A stretch of DNA of 57,926 nt from Roseivirga sp. UBA7431 (GCA_002477595.1 DLQN01000009.1:1-57926); one strand, 5' to 3'; positions 16,337 through 26,063 are shown, numbered from the stretch's first letter. The notes: generated by a model from the letters alone, not told the origin. Numbers and translations are program-made.

Positions 16337-17398
16337 ATGAACGATCGCAAGACAACCAATTTATTACTCCTTATCATTGTGATTCCACTGGTCTTTTACC
16401 TGCTTAAGACCCTATCCTTCATTTTCATTCCGTTGATCTCATCGATGTTCATCGCTTTGCTTTTTCTTCCGCTGATGCGATGGTTGAAGAAGAAAGGAAG
16501 TCCTAAAATAATCAGTCTGATCATAGTCGTTTTAATCATTGCAGCATTCTTCAAGCTAAGCGGGGAACTCATCCAGCTCTCGAGCAAAGAAATACTCTCC
16601 ACCGACAACGCTTTCTTTGAGAAGGCGAAAGACAAACTAGCCACGCTAATCTTTTCCGTTGAGGCTTTCTTTGGCATTGACTTTCTTCAGGATGAAAACA
16701 CATTAGCGTCCTTCGTCAACAAAGACACTTTAAGTAAAAATTTCGCACCAACAGTGGGGTTTATCACAGACACGCTGACCATGACATTATCAACTGCCTT
16801 TATGGTTATCCTACTCTTAGCGGGCTCTGTTGACATTCAGAAAGTCTTGAATAATACCATCTTCAAAAAGCAATTCTCGTCTGTTAAAACGTTTATGAAG
16901 ATTGAGCAGGATCTAATCAAGTTTATCAAAGTAAAGTTCTTTATCAGCTTATTTACGGGTATCGGTATAGGGCTAGCCTGCTGGGGCTTTGGCGTAAGTT
17001 TCCCTGTGTTCTGGGGCTTGTTTGCATTCGCCATCAACTTCCTGCAAATGGTTGGCTCAGTCATCAGTGTGGTATTATTAGCAATATTCTCCTTTGTTGA
17101 ACTCGAATCTGCTTCTTATTTATTATTCTTCATAATTACTATAACAGGCGTTCAAGTCCTTTTTGGAGGTATTCTCGAACCAATTTTTATGGGTAAATCA
17201 TTCTCCATTAACGTAATCACCATTTTGGTGGTGCTCATGCTATGGGGATATGTCTGGGGAATTCCCGGTTTGATTATGTCTATCCCAATTACAGTATTCT
17301 TGAAAATAGTGTTTGATAAGTTCCCCGCGACACGGGTCATTTCTGGTCTGATGTCGGGTAACTCCGAAGGTATTAAGGTGAAAATCGGTAGATTGTAG
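16337..17398 (+). CDS. AI-2E family membrane permease
   Basis: 353 residues and about seven to eight hydrophobic segments: two near the N-terminus (10-50), one at 60-80, a soluble stretch (85-145), then several from 150 to 330. The layout and the C-terminal GxPGLIMSIPITVFLKI-type motif fit the AI-2E transporter family (formerly UPF0118). Members have been linked to autoinducer-2 export and to sodium/proton exchange, so the transported species is not predictable. It is followed after 20 bases by the M20 peptidase, a possible two-gene unit. Confidence 0.88.
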   Translation: MNDRKTTNLLLLIIVIPLVFYLLKTLSFIFIPLISSMFIALLFLPLMRWLKKKGSPKIISLIIVVLIIAAFFKLSGELIQLSSKEILSTDNAFFEKAKDKLATLIFSVEAFFGIDFLQDENTLASFVNKDTLSKNFAPTVGFITDTLTMTLSTAFMVILLLAGSVDIQKVLNNTIFKKQFSSVKTFMKIEQDLIKFIKVKFFISLFTGIGIGLACWGFGVSFPVFWGLFAFAINFLQMVGSVISVVLLAIFSFVELESASYLLFFIITITGVQVLFGGILEPIFMGKSFSINVITILVVLMLWGYVWGIPGLIMSIPITVFLKIVFDKFPATRVISGLMSGNSEGIKVKIGRL

Positions 17399-17418
17399 CG
17401 GGCATCGCTTTACAATTC

Positions 17419-18873
17419 ATGAAAAAACTAGGGCTTACTCTACTCGCTTTTATCCTGCTCTTTGTTGGATTCTTATTGGTCAAAACCTTCACCTTTACCT
17501 CTAGACAACTTCAAGTTGACTTAGTAGAAAAAGTCATCATCCCTGACAGTGCTATAGAACGTTTGCAGAAAGCATTGCGCATTAAAACCATCTCTTTTGA
17601 AACAGAGGAAGACTTTGACTCAACTCAATTCGAGGTTTTCAATCAGTTTCTCAAGAACCAGTATCCGTCTATCGACTCATTACTCGATCACAAAGTTTTC
17701 AGCAAGTACAGCCACTTATACAAATGGCAAGGTTCAAACAGTCAATTAAAACCCATCGTGCTCATGGGACATATTGATGTGGTGCCGATCGCTTCTCCCG
17801 ATAAATGGTCAGTCGATCCTTTTTCTGGAGAAATCAAGGATGGAAAGATATGGGGACGAGGCACTATTGATGACAAATTTTCAGTAATTGGTATTCTAGA
17901 AGCTGTCGAAATGCTTTTAAAGTATAATTTTCAACCTGAAAGAACGATCTACTTATCCTTCGGTCACGATGAAGAAGTTGGCGGAGAAAGAGGTGCCGTT
18001 TTGATTGCCGATTACTTAAAGAATCAAGGAGTAGAGGCGGAATTTGTATTGGACGAAGGTTACGCTATCACTCAAAAACTCATCCCTGGCATGGAACCCG
18101 ATGTAGCGATGATCGGCATAGCAGAGAAGGGTTCAGCAACAATAGAATTTACTGTAGACATGGAAGGTGGTCACTCGTCACAACCGGCCAAAGAAACTGC
18201 GATTGACGTACTCGCCAATGCGATATCGAAATTGAAAGCCAACCCTTTAGAAGCCACGCTTTCCGCACCCATGCAAGGGTTTATGGATCAACTGGGTCCT
18301 GAAATGGGCTTTGTCAATAAGATGGCTTTCGCTAACCGAAACATTTTCAAAGGAATGATTATCAGCACTTATGAAAATGCAAGTGGAGCAGGCAATGCAC
18401 TGGTAAGAACTACCACTTCCCCTACTATCTTCGAAGGAGGGATTAAGGAAAACGTAATCCCCACTTATGCTAGAGCTGTTGTTAACTTTAGGATCATCCC
18501 AGGCCAAACAGCTGATGATGTTATGGTGCATGCGAAAACTGTGATCAATGATGAACGTGTAAAGCATAAATTCTATGGTTTCAATACGAATCCCTCTGCA
18601 GTTTCCCCGATGGATAGTGACGGTTACAATGTGATCAATAGAACAATCAAGGAAGTTTTTGAGAATACCCTGACTGCTCCAAATTTGGTGATTGCCGCTA
18701 CAGATTCAAGGCATTTCGATGAAGTGAGCAGCAATATTTATCGCTTTGTTCCCTACCACATCAATGAAGACAACATCACCACTTTTCATGGTATCGATGA
18801 GCACATTCTAGTAGACGATTACAAAGATGCCATTCGCTTTTATAGACAGTTGATTCTGAATAGTAACCAATAA
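17419..18873 (+). CDS. M20 family metallopeptidase (carboxypeptidase S / PM20D1-like)
   Basis: 484 residues with an N-terminal hydrophobic anchor or signal (5-25). The two-zinc M20 site is complete: MGHIDVVP (His), GTIDDKFS (bridging Asp), HDEEVGGE (catalytic and ligand Glu), VLDEGYA (Asp) and DSRHF (His). WSVDPFSGEIKDGKIWGRG is typical of the carboxypeptidase S/PM20D1 branch, which hydrolyses dipeptides or N-acyl amino acids. The anchor suggests a periplasmic enzyme. A convergent terminator follows at once. Confidence 0.9.
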   Translation: MKKLGLTLLAFILLFVGFLLVKTFTFTSRQLQVDLVEKVIIPDSAIERLQKALRIKTISFETEEDFDSTQFEVFNQFLKNQYPSIDSLLDHKVFSKYSHLYKWQGSNSQLKPIVLMGHIDVVPIASPDKWSVDPFSGEIKDGKIWGRGTIDDKFSVIGILEAVEMLLKYNFQPERTIYLSFGHDEEVGGERGAVLIADYLKNQGVEAEFVLDEGYAITQKLIPGMEPDVAMIGIAEKGSATIEFTVDMEGGHSSQPAKETAIDVLANAISKLKANPLEATLSAPMQGFMDQLGPEMGFVNKMAFANRNIFKGMIISTYENASGAGNALVRTTTSPTIFEGGIKENVIPTYARAVVNFRIIPGQTADDVMVHAKTVINDERVKHKFYGFNTNPSAVSPMDSDGYNVINRTIKEVFENTLTAPNLVIAATDSRHFDEVSSNIYRFVPYHINEDNITTFHGIDEHILVDDYKDAIRFYRQLILNSNQ

Positions 18874-18897
18874 AAAAGCCCCGATTAATCGAGGCTT
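18872..18897 (-). terminator. Intrinsic terminator between convergent genes
   Basis: AAGCCCCGATTAATCGAGGCTT forms a near-perfect stem; the T run lies on the minus strand, so it mainly ends the four-helix membrane protein gene and may also stop transcripts from the M20 gene. Confidence 0.8.
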
Positions 18898-18920
18898 CCA
18901 TTTCAATATTTTCATTATGC

Positions 18921-19358
18921 TTAGAACCAGCCTGCGCCTAAGTTCCTGAATGGCCAAGGGATTGAAGCCAATATTAGAATCAATCCTATTAAGTAGAACG
19001 TAGCAATTGAACCAAATTTCTTTGCATCGCTAGTTGCTCTTTTTGCCTTACTGTATCCCACTGTGATGAGTGCAATAGCAATTAACATTAAACTAATATG
19101 CTCTATGGCATAGAAACGCAGGACACTGTCCTTCATAAAACCTTCAGCAAAACTTACTTTAGGACTGATGAAATAAAGCACTAAGCCGATTATTAATTGA
19201 ACATGAGTAAATATCATCGCGAAGAGCGCGATCTTTTTGTCCTTCGCTGTCCAAGCACCAGTCTTCTTTTTTGAGAAAGCGTTAAAAATTGTAGTGAGTA
19301 ATAGAATGAGAACTACCCATCTTAGGCCAGAGTGTGCGTGTAAGAGTCCGTTGTACAT
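18921..19358 (-). CDS. Small four-helix membrane protein (cytochrome b-like, unproven)
   Basis: 145 residues with four hydrophobic helices (about 9-25, 45-65, 80-103, 118-138). Histidines sit in or near the helices: His7 and His9 at the N-terminus, one in IFTHVQLIIG and one in AIEHISLML. That spacing fits a haem-binding bundle, and homologues in this phylum are sometimes labelled cytochrome b, but no firm haem motif is seen. The gene is monocistronic. Confidence 0.65.
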   Translation of the reverse strand: MYNGLLHAHSGLRWVVLILLLTTIFNAFSKKKTGAWTAKDKKIALFAMIFTHVQLIIGLVLYFISPKVSFAEGFMKDSVLRFYAIEHISLMLIAIALITVGYSKAKRATSDAKKFGSIATFYLIGLILILASIPWPFRNLGAGWF

Positions 19359-19444
19359 AGCTTAAAGTTTGTTCCACAAATAAAGCACAGAAAAACGAGA
19401 ATTGTTTCTTTAATTCGTTTAGACCACGTTAAAGACTTTTCTTG

Positions 19445-20482
19445 ATGAAAGCAGCTTATTACGATCAATTCCAAGGCCCTATCTCAATTGAGAACCTGCC
19501 AGACCCAATGCCAGTTGAAGGAGGGGTCGTGCTTAAGGTAGAAGCCACTGGGGTATGCCGATCTGATTGGCACGGCTGGATGGGGCATGATAGTGACATC
19601 AAATTACCTCATGTGCCTGGCCACGAATTAGCAGGAACAATCGCAGCAATCGGTAAAGGAATTACGAAATTCAAGATAGGCGATCGTGTAACAGTGCCCT
19701 TTGTTAGCGGATGTGGTAAATGCGAGGAATGCACCACGGGTAATCACCAAGTCTGCAATAATCAATTTCAACCTGGCTTTACGCATTGGGGTAGCTTTGC
19801 CGAGTATGTCGGCATTCACTATGCTGAGATCAACTTAGTACACCTTCCAGAAGAAATCACTTTTGAAACAGCGGCTAGTTTAGGCTGTCGCTTCATCACT
19901 TCATATAGGGCGATAATCTATCAAGGACAGGTCAAAGCCGATCAGTGGGTTGCTATTCACGGCTGTGGCGGAGTTGGCTTATCGGCTATTATGATTGCAA
20001 AAGCGAAAGGAGCAATTGTTATCGCTGTCGACATTAATCATGAAACATTAGCCCTAGCAAAATCTCTGGGTGCAGACTACGCTATTAATTCCAATGAAGT
20101 GAATCCCGTTGAAGCGATTAAGGAACTCACCAACGGGGGAGCACACGTTTCTTTAGATGCCCTTGGCAATAAGATTACTTGCTACAATTCGATTGCGAAC
20201 CTCAGAAAAAGAGGAAAGCACATCCAAGTTGGCTTAATGGCGGGTGATGATTATGAACCACAAATTCCGATGCATTTAGTGGTGGCGAATGAACTAGAGA
20301 TAATCGGCAGTCATGGAATGCAAGCGCATGTCTACCCTGAAATGCTCGAATTGATCAAAACGGGAATTCTCTCGCCAGAGAAACTCATTGGAGATCTGGT
20401 GACGCTAGAACAAGGGGCTGCATTACTCCCAAAAATGAATGAATTTAAAAGTCAGGGAGTGACAGTGATTAATCAGTTTTAA
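19445..20482 (+). CDS. Zinc-dependent alcohol dehydrogenase (MDR family)
   Basis: 345 residues from the ATG at 19445; a TTG directly before it is not needed. Catalytic zinc ligands are in [12 protein letters not shown] and GHE, the structural zinc site is [15 protein letters not shown], and the nucleotide motif is GCGGVGLSA. The aspartate ending the next strand (AVDIN) favours NAD(H). Substrate unknown. It ends 3 bases from the convergent DsrE-like gene. Confidence 0.9.
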   Translation: MKAAYYDQFQGPISIENLPDPMPVEGGVVLKVEATGVCRSDWHGWMGHDSDIKLPHVPGHELAGTIAAIGKGITKFKIGDRVTVPFVSGCGKCEECTTGNHQVCNNQFQPGFTHWGSFAEYVGIHYAEINLVHLPEEITFETAASLGCRFITSYRAIIYQGQVKADQWVAIHGCGGVGLSAIMIAKAKGAIVIAVDINHETLALAKSLGADYAINSNEVNPVEAIKELTNGGAHVSLDALGNKITCYNSIANLRKRGKHIQVGLMAGDDYEPQIPMHLVVANELEIIGSHGMQAHVYPEMLELIKTGILSPEKLIGDLVTLEQGAALLPKMNEFKSQGVTVINQF

Positions 20483-20485
20483 CTC

Positions 20486-21028
20486 TTAAAACTTCAAAGC
20501 AGCATACCCCTTTAACTGATAAGTTGTCATAGTAGTGAGCATAGAAGTAGCGGTCTCTATACCCGGTAGCAATTTAGTATGGTCAATTTTTCTACCCATC
20601 ATAGACTGTGAACAAACAACCACTTTCACACCAGCTTCATGAAGTTCTTTAAACAAGGGGGCGTGGGGATTGTCGATGCCATACTTCTCTTTATACTTTT
20701 CATTATCAATCACTGACCAAACTGCCCCACCATGTACGGCAAGCACAATTTTCATATTCTCTTTCTTTACTCCACCCATCCCATGTAGGTTCATTAAGCG
20801 TGCTACGTTGACGATAGAGTAAAATGGCTCGTCTACTTTGGAGTCACCTGTAACTACATCAATAATAACCTTATACTCCATGTTTGGATCAGGCTTTTCT
20901 GTCGCGTGAGGTGCATCAAAAATGCCTCCATAACCTTTGATCACTGGATTGATCATCTCTTGTGAGAGAACTGCCTGGGTAATGAATAGAATAAAGAAAA
21001 GTGGAAAAATACGCTTGATAGTAGCCAT
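20486..21028 (-). CDS. Exported DsrE/DsrF-like protein, copy 1
   Basis: 180 residues: signal peptide (1-22, cleavage near VLSQ), then a DsrE-type alpha/beta fold with KVIIDVVTGD, IVNVARLMNLHGMGG and VVVCSQSMMG. Cys139 sits where DsrE-like sulfur carriers have their active cysteine. The family includes sulfur-trafficking proteins, but the exported Bacteroidetes forms are uncharacterised. It is a tandem paralogue of the next upstream gene, 73 bases apart, and probably in the same operon. Confidence 0.8.
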   Translation of the reverse strand: MATIKRIFPLFFILFITQAVLSQEMINPVIKGYGGIFDAPHATEKPDPNMEYKVIIDVVTGDSKVDEPFYSIVNVARLMNLHGMGGVKKENMKIVLAVHGGAVWSVIDNEKYKEKYGIDNPHAPLFKELHEAGVKVVVCSQSMMGRKIDHTKLLPGIETATSMLTTMTTYQLKGYAALKF

Positions 21029-21101
21029 AAGATGATTGATTTGTATTTAGCGCTAAATAGAGCAATTTTTTCAGACTTATTCAATCATTCTTTTATGAAG
21101 A

Positions 21102-21650
21102 CTAGCCCATCTTAAAGAAAGCATACCCCTTAAGCTGATACGTACTAATAGCAGTAAGTGCAGAGGTGGCAATTTTTATCTGAGGTACCACATCCTCAGG
21201 TTGATGACCGAACATATTCAATGACTGACCGCAAACAATCATTTCTACACCCGCCTCGTCCAAGGCCTCATAAAACTTAACATAAGGGCTTTCTACCTTG
21301 TATTTTTTCTCATAAGCCTCAGCATTAATTACCGAGTTTGTCGCGGACGCATGAATGACTACAACTACCTTAAGGTTCTCTTTTTTAACTCCGCCAATCG
21401 CATGGAGATTGATCAAGCGAGCCACATTATTAGCATAGAAATTCAAGCGTTCAGGCTTTTTCATATCATGAACTATCTCGATTAGAATTTTATACTCCAT
21501 ATCGAGATCTGGTGTCACAGTGACCTTCTCCAAATCAAGAATCTGCCCATAGTCTTTGATCACAGGATTTGCCCACGGTTTTTCCTGACCAAAAGATTGA
21601 TTAATACCAACAGCTATAAATACGAGAACAATAAGAATCTTGAGCTTCAT
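21102..21650 (-). CDS. Exported DsrE/DsrF-like protein, copy 2
   Basis: 182 residues with a signal peptide ending near SFGQ. It shares with its neighbour the order NPVIKDYGQI, MEYKILIEIV, NNVARLINLHAIGGVKKENLK and MIVCGQSLNMF (Cys140). The shared GGVKKEN block and equal length show gene duplication. It is divergent from a TetR regulator whose operator-like palindrome lies 111 bases from this start, so it may be in that regulon. A role in periplasmic sulfur or redox chemistry is inference only. Confidence 0.8.
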   Translation of the reverse strand: MKLKILIVLVFIAVGINQSFGQEKPWANPVIKDYGQILDLEKVTVTPDLDMEYKILIEIVHDMKKPERLNFYANNVARLINLHAIGGVKKENLKVVVVIHASATNSVINAEAYEKKYKVESPYVKFYEALDEAGVEMIVCGQSLNMFGHQPEDVVPQIKIATSALTAISTYQLKGYAFFKMG

Positions 21651-21760
21651 AATATGTGATTAAGAACAATAAATAAGAGCTTTTCCAACGTGATGTCAAA
21701 CCAGTTATGGAAAACAAGAAGTATTTACGAGGATAATAGAGTCAAGTTCTATTAGGTTTT

Positions 21761-21778
21761 ATATACCGTTTGGTATAT
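21761..21778. promoter_or_regulatory. Palindromic TetR operator
   Basis: ATATACC-GTTT-GGTATAT is a perfect 7+7 bp inverted repeat, 13 bases before the TetR start codon and inside the divergent region. The position suits autoregulation and possibly control of the DsrE pair. Confidence 0.7.
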
Positions 21779-21791
21779 TTTTACCCTTCGA

Positions 21792-22397
21792 ATGAAAAAA
21801 TCGGATAGAACCAAGGCCTTCATTATTGAACAAGTTGCCCCCATCTTTAACAAGAAAGGAGTTCATGCAACAAGTCTTTCAGATCTCACCAAAGCTACGA
21901 ATCTAACTAAGGGAGCCATATATGGCAACTTTCAAAGTAAAGATGCCTTAGCGATGGCTTGTTTCGAATTTAATTTACGGTTTCTTCAAAAAGGACTTTA
22001 TAAGTCAATTGCTGTAAACGGAAATGCCGTAGACAGACTTGCTGCTCTCATCGATTTTTATCAACAGCATTATCAAGAAGTAGCAGAAAATGGGGGCTGC
22101 CCATTAATGAATGGTGCAATTGAAGCAGATGATGCACACCCATTATTGAAAGATAAGGTTCAAACCACGTTTACTCTTTGGCATAACGAGCTTGTCGGAA
22201 TAGTAGTAGAAAGTCAAAGAAAAATGGAGGTCAACCCAGTCGTGGATCCCATACGCTTTTCGAATACCATTATCGCTATGCTTGAAGGAGGAATTCTGGT
22301 TGCAAAAACCATGAACCAACCCGAATACTTTAATCAAGTAGCAAATAGCATACACATATATATTCAAACAAATCTAGAACTTAAGCGTCATGCGTAG
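21792..22397 (+). CDS. TetR/AcrR family transcriptional regulator
   Basis: 201 residues. The N-terminal helix-turn-helix is clear (FNKKGVHATSLSDLTKATNLTKGAIYGNF split over residues 15 to 43), with GAIYGNFQSKDAL marking the recognition helix. The C-terminal ligand domain has a CPLMNGAIEA motif typical of a TetR subgroup that often represses redox or fatty acid genes. It overlaps fabF by 8 bases, so regulator and synthase share one transcript, and a palindromic operator lies just upstream. Confidence 0.92.
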   Translation: MKKSDRTKAFIIEQVAPIFNKKGVHATSLSDLTKATNLTKGAIYGNFQSKDALAMACFEFNLRFLQKGLYKSIAVNGNAVDRLAALIDFYQQHYQEVAENGGCPLMNGAIEADDAHPLLKDKVQTTFTLWHNELVGIVVESQRKMEVNPVVDPIRFSNTIIAMLEGGILVAKTMNQPEYFNQVANSIHIYIQTNLELKRHA

Positions 22398-23634
22398 AGT
22401 AGTGGTAACAGGAATGGGAGCCTTAACTCCTATCGGAAATAACCTCGATAGTTTTTGGACAAACCTCAAAGCAGGAAAAAGTGGCGCTGGCCCGATCACG
22501 CGCTTCGATACGACCAAATTCAAAACGAACTTTGCTTGCGAGCTGAAAGACTTTGACCTAAATGAATTTATCCCAAAAAGTGAATCTAGGCGCTACGACC
22601 GTTTTACTTCTTATGCACTTGTCGCAGTAGAAGAAGCGATCAAGAATGGTGGAATTGACTTTGAAAGCCTAGATAAAAACCGTGTTGGTGTAATCTGGGG
22701 TTCTGGTAATGGCGGAATAGAAACCTTCACTGAAGAAATGATTGAATTTGTAAAGAACGGTGAGACACCTCGCTTCAATCCATTCTTTATTCCCAAAATT
22801 ATTGCTGACATCGCTTCAGGTATTATCTCCATTAAATACGGATTGAGAGGACCAAACTTTACAACAATTTCTGCTTGTGCCACTTCTACGACAGCCATTA
22901 TTGAAGCATTCAATCATATCCGTTGGGGAAAAGCCGATATGATTGTGACTGGTGGTTCTGAAGCACCAATTACCATTGCCGGCCTTGGCGGATTCAATGC
23001 CTCTAGAGCCCTTTCTACTAACAATGATGACCCAATGGGTGCTTCCAAACCTTTCGATGTCAACCGTGATGGATTCGTTATGGGTGAAGGAGCTGGCGCC
23101 CTAATACTTGAATCTCTGGAACATGCACAAGCTAGAGGTGCTCATATCTACGGAGAAGTAGTAGGTGGCGGCATGGCTGCTGATGCGTATCACATGACAG
23201 GAACACATCCTGAAGGAGAAGGTGCCTTTTTAGGCATGAATGAAGCCCTAAGAGAAGCAGAAATTAAAGCTACTGACATAGACTATATTAACATGCATGC
23301 AACGTCCACACCTATGGGAGACGCCAGCGAACTGAAGGCAATAGCCAGAGTATTTGGAGAAAAACCTGATCTGAACATCAGTGCTACTAAATCAATGACA
23401 GGTCATTTACTAGGTGCCGCAGGTGCTATAGAAGCTATTGCAAGTATTATGACCACAATTGACAATGTGATCCCTCCTACTATAAACACGAAGGATGTAG
23501 ACCCAGATTGGGCTGGTAAATACAACTTAACACTTGGCAAGTCGCAAGAAAGAGAAGTGAACTATGCGATGAGTAATACTTTTGGGTTTGGTGGACATAT
23601 TGCCACCGCGATCTTTAAGAAGTATAAAGCTTAG
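22390..23634 (+). CDS. fabF: Beta-ketoacyl-ACP synthase II
   Basis: 414 residues. The thiolase-fold catalytic triad is complete: Cys163 in TISACATSTTAI, His303 in MHATSTPMGD and His339 in KSMTGHLLGAAGA. Typical FabF length and motifs (GVIWGSGNGG, FDVNRDGFVMGEGAG) support condensation of malonyl-ACP with acyl-ACP. It starts inside the TetR gene and is not next to acpP, unlike the usual acpP-fabF pair, so this may be a regulated second copy. It ends convergently on the LRR gene with a 4-base overlap. Confidence 0.93.
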   Translation: MRRVVVTGMGALTPIGNNLDSFWTNLKAGKSGAGPITRFDTTKFKTNFACELKDFDLNEFIPKSESRRYDRFTSYALVAVEEAIKNGGIDFESLDKNRVGVIWGSGNGGIETFTEEMIEFVKNGETPRFNPFFIPKIIADIASGIISIKYGLRGPNFTTISACATSTTAIIEAFNHIRWGKADMIVTGGSEAPITIAGLGGFNASRALSTNNDDPMGASKPFDVNRDGFVMGEGAGALILESLEHAQARGAHIYGEVVGGGMAADAYHMTGTHPEGEGAFLGMNEALREAEIKATDIDYINMHATSTPMGDASELKAIARVFGEKPDLNISATKSMTGHLLGAAGAIEAIASIMTTIDNVIPPTINTKDVDPDWAGKYNLTLGKSQEREVNYAMSNTFGFGGHIATAIFKKYKA

Positions 23635-26063
23635 TAATAGACAACCTTAACCTTAGGCTGTGCTTCTTTAAGATTCTCAATGTCTTTACTATTAAGCCTA
23701 CTATTAAAACACGTGACTTGTTTCAATTCTGGCAATAGATATAGATCATCAAGTCTAGACACTCGTGTGTTTGAGCAATCGACTATTTCAAGATTGACAA
23801 GTGTATCTAAGCCTCTCAGCCTTTTGACTGTGGTACCAGAGAAATTTAATTCTTTGAGATTTATCAACAAGGATAAATCGCTTAGGTCTGTAATGGCAGT
23901 ATTACTTACATCAAGTTTAGTAAGCCCTTTAAACTTGAGTAATGAGTTAAGTTCGTCCATCGGAGTTTCGGTAATAGTCAAAGACTTCAGCGTACTTACA
24001 TTCAAAAGTCGATCTAAATTACTAAGACCCGTTCTCGTCAAAATCAACGATTCTAATCTAAAAAGTTGATCAAAGGATGAAAGGTCTCCTTCAGCCATAG
24101 GTCCATTAACTTCAATTTCCTTGATGCCTGCCAACTCATGCAATTGATCTGACGTAGGCTCATCTGAAAGCGTCATGTTTTCACGGAAGATTCTTGTAAG
24201 CTCCTCGCTTAATCCTGACCACCATTGATTGAGGACACCTGTCTGAAACCTCACCTTTAGTGTTGGGATAGATGAGATTAATGCACTAACAGCCTTTTGC
24301 TCTACCGAAGCCCCATCTACATTAAGACAACTTAGTGCTTTTAAACCTGCTAAAACATCTATATCTCGAATTCTGGTATTCTCTGCCTCAACGGTTTCCA
24401 ATTTCACTAAGGACTTCAGGGGAGAGAAATCCGTCACATTAGTATTGCTGAGCTTGAGCCTCTTCAAATCTGTGAGTTCGGCAATTCCAGATAGGCTCTT
24501 GATGTTATTATTACTCATATCTAGTGCCGATAGCTTCTTGAGTAGACTTACCGGTTCTAGTGTTATAATACCAGAATTATCGGCATTCAGAGATTCGATA
24601 TTCAACAACCTCACTAATTGCTCCGGACTTGGGTCAGGAATATTCAATTCTCTTGACAAAAGTGTTTTCCATTCAGTAGAGAGCACTTCCCACCAAGCCG
24701 CCAACTCTTTTGTATTTCGAACCAACAAGGCACTATTGTTCTTTACGAAATCATCTACTTGGGCCTCATCCAATGTCAAACCATCAGCATAAACCTTCTT
24801 AAGTGACTGAAGTCCTACTAGTGGGTTGATATCGGTAACACCTGTATTGGCAATATTCAACACACTCAATTGCGTTAGCCGTGACAAGTTTTCAACGCTC
24901 ACCACATTAGTTCCTTCAAGATTTAACACGCCTAACTGGACAAGTCCTTCAAATCCTTTTGGCTGGCTCAAATCACTTTGATCTAAGACTAACTTGCGTA
25001 ACTCCTTGAGTCCAGAAAAGTCTATGGTATTAGCCCCCCTTACTTTAGAAAGGTTCAATTCTAAAAGAGACGACAATGGATTTAAAAAGGATAAATCATC
25101 GAAAACAGCTCCTCTCAAGTCCAAAGATTTAAGCTTATCAAAAAAGCCTAGCACCCCAAAATCAGTGACATGGCTGTCATAAAGTATCATAGTCTCAATG
25201 TCTGTATGATACTTTAGCGCGCTCAACTCATGAACAGAAGTTTGCGAGATGTCAAGCACTTTCAAGCGATTAATCGATAATAAAGGGCTGAGGTCTGTGA
25301 TAAAGGAGTTCGAAAGCTTGAGATAGGATAAGTCTGTAAGCACATAGATTGGATCTAGGTTTACTACCAGGCTATTACCCGACAAATCTAGAGAATCCAT
25401 GCCGGCAATTCGTGTAAGTTCATCAACTGTTAAACTATCATCGTAAATACCAATCTCTTCCTTGAAAATTTGTTTCCAACCTACTGAAAGGTCAAGCCAC
25501 CAAGCTTTCAGCTGCCTTTCTCTGTTGATCTTGTTGGTGTAAATGCTAGCTACCTTAATCTCCTTTTGTGGGCCATCAAAGTTCAATTCAATAAACCGTT
25601 GACCTGAGATTTTTAGCGTGTCGCCTGCTATTCCTATGGCATTAAGGTTTCGGGTAATATCTGCTTTGAAATAAGGAATGCTATCCCTTGTAAATAATCG
25701 CTCAACTCCGTTGATTTCAAAATCAAAAACTACTTCTTTAAAGAAGAAATCAATATCCTTTAAGTAGGCTTGGATGTCTTTGAATATTTGTGTTGATCGA
25801 TTCTCTTGCAGATCATCCTCGACCTGTACACGATCGTTCAAAAAGAGCTTTTTATAGCTCTCATTGATGATAGTTTCCTTTTCTTGAGTTTTTGTTCTTT
25901 TGGAACCAAGTAAATTAAAATAGTACTCGACTGCCTCCACCATTGCCTTCGCCTGCTCCTTTTGAGGGTCAGGCAAAGTATCCGTTGAACTTTCATTCTG
26001 ACCGAAAGCACTGATAACAAAGCATAGCATGAAAGCAACGAGAAGTACCTTATTTCTTATCAT
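23631..26063 (-). CDS. Exported leucine-rich repeat protein with three WW-linker modules
   Basis: 810 residues with a signal peptide ending at AFGQ. An N-terminal non-repeat domain (about 35-180) resembles the 193-residue protein of the same operon (YYFNLLG...EVVFDFEI...RFIELNFD). Then a short helical linker starting WW-x-LS-x-x-W/L occurs three times (residues 188, 457, 614), each followed by a block of short leucine-rich repeats of the form LxxLxxLxLSNTxITDLSPL (SDS22/internalin-like, about 22 residues each). LRR arrays bind proteins, so this is probably a periplasmic or surface scaffold. Its start overlaps the 277-residue gene by 14 bases. No catalytic motif is seen. Confidence 0.82.
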   Translation of the reverse strand: MIRNKVLLVAFMLCFVISAFGQNESSTDTLPDPQKEQAKAMVEAVEYYFNLLGSKRTKTQEKETIINESYKKLFLNDRVQVEDDLQENRSTQIFKDIQAYLKDIDFFFKEVVFDFEINGVERLFTRDSIPYFKADITRNLNAIGIAGDTLKISGQRFIELNFDGPQKEIKVASIYTNKINRERQLKAWWLDLSVGWKQIFKEEIGIYDDSLTVDELTRIAGMDSLDLSGNSLVVNLDPIYVLTDLSYLKLSNSFITDLSPLLSINRLKVLDISQTSVHELSALKYHTDIETMILYDSHVTDFGVLGFFDKLKSLDLRGAVFDDLSFLNPLSSLLELNLSKVRGANTIDFSGLKELRKLVLDQSDLSQPKGFEGLVQLGVLNLEGTNVVSVENLSRLTQLSVLNIANTGVTDINPLVGLQSLKKVYADGLTLDEAQVDDFVKNNSALLVRNTKELAAWWEVLSTEWKTLLSRELNIPDPSPEQLVRLLNIESLNADNSGIITLEPVSLLKKLSALDMSNNNIKSLSGIAELTDLKRLKLSNTNVTDFSPLKSLVKLETVEAENTRIRDIDVLAGLKALSCLNVDGASVEQKAVSALISSIPTLKVRFQTGVLNQWWSGLSEELTRIFRENMTLSDEPTSDQLHELAGIKEIEVNGPMAEGDLSSFDQLFRLESLILTRTGLSNLDRLLNVSTLKSLTITETPMDELNSLLKFKGLTKLDVSNTAITDLSDLSLLINLKELNFSGTTVKRLRGLDTLVNLEIVDCSNTRVSRLDDLYLLPELKQVTCFNSRLNSKDIENLKEAQPKVKVVYY

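Noticed and set aside
23680..24069. A 129-codon plus-strand frame inside the LRR gene.
   Set aside because: Ser/Leu-rich low-complexity antisense image of the leucine-rich repeats; no independent gene features.
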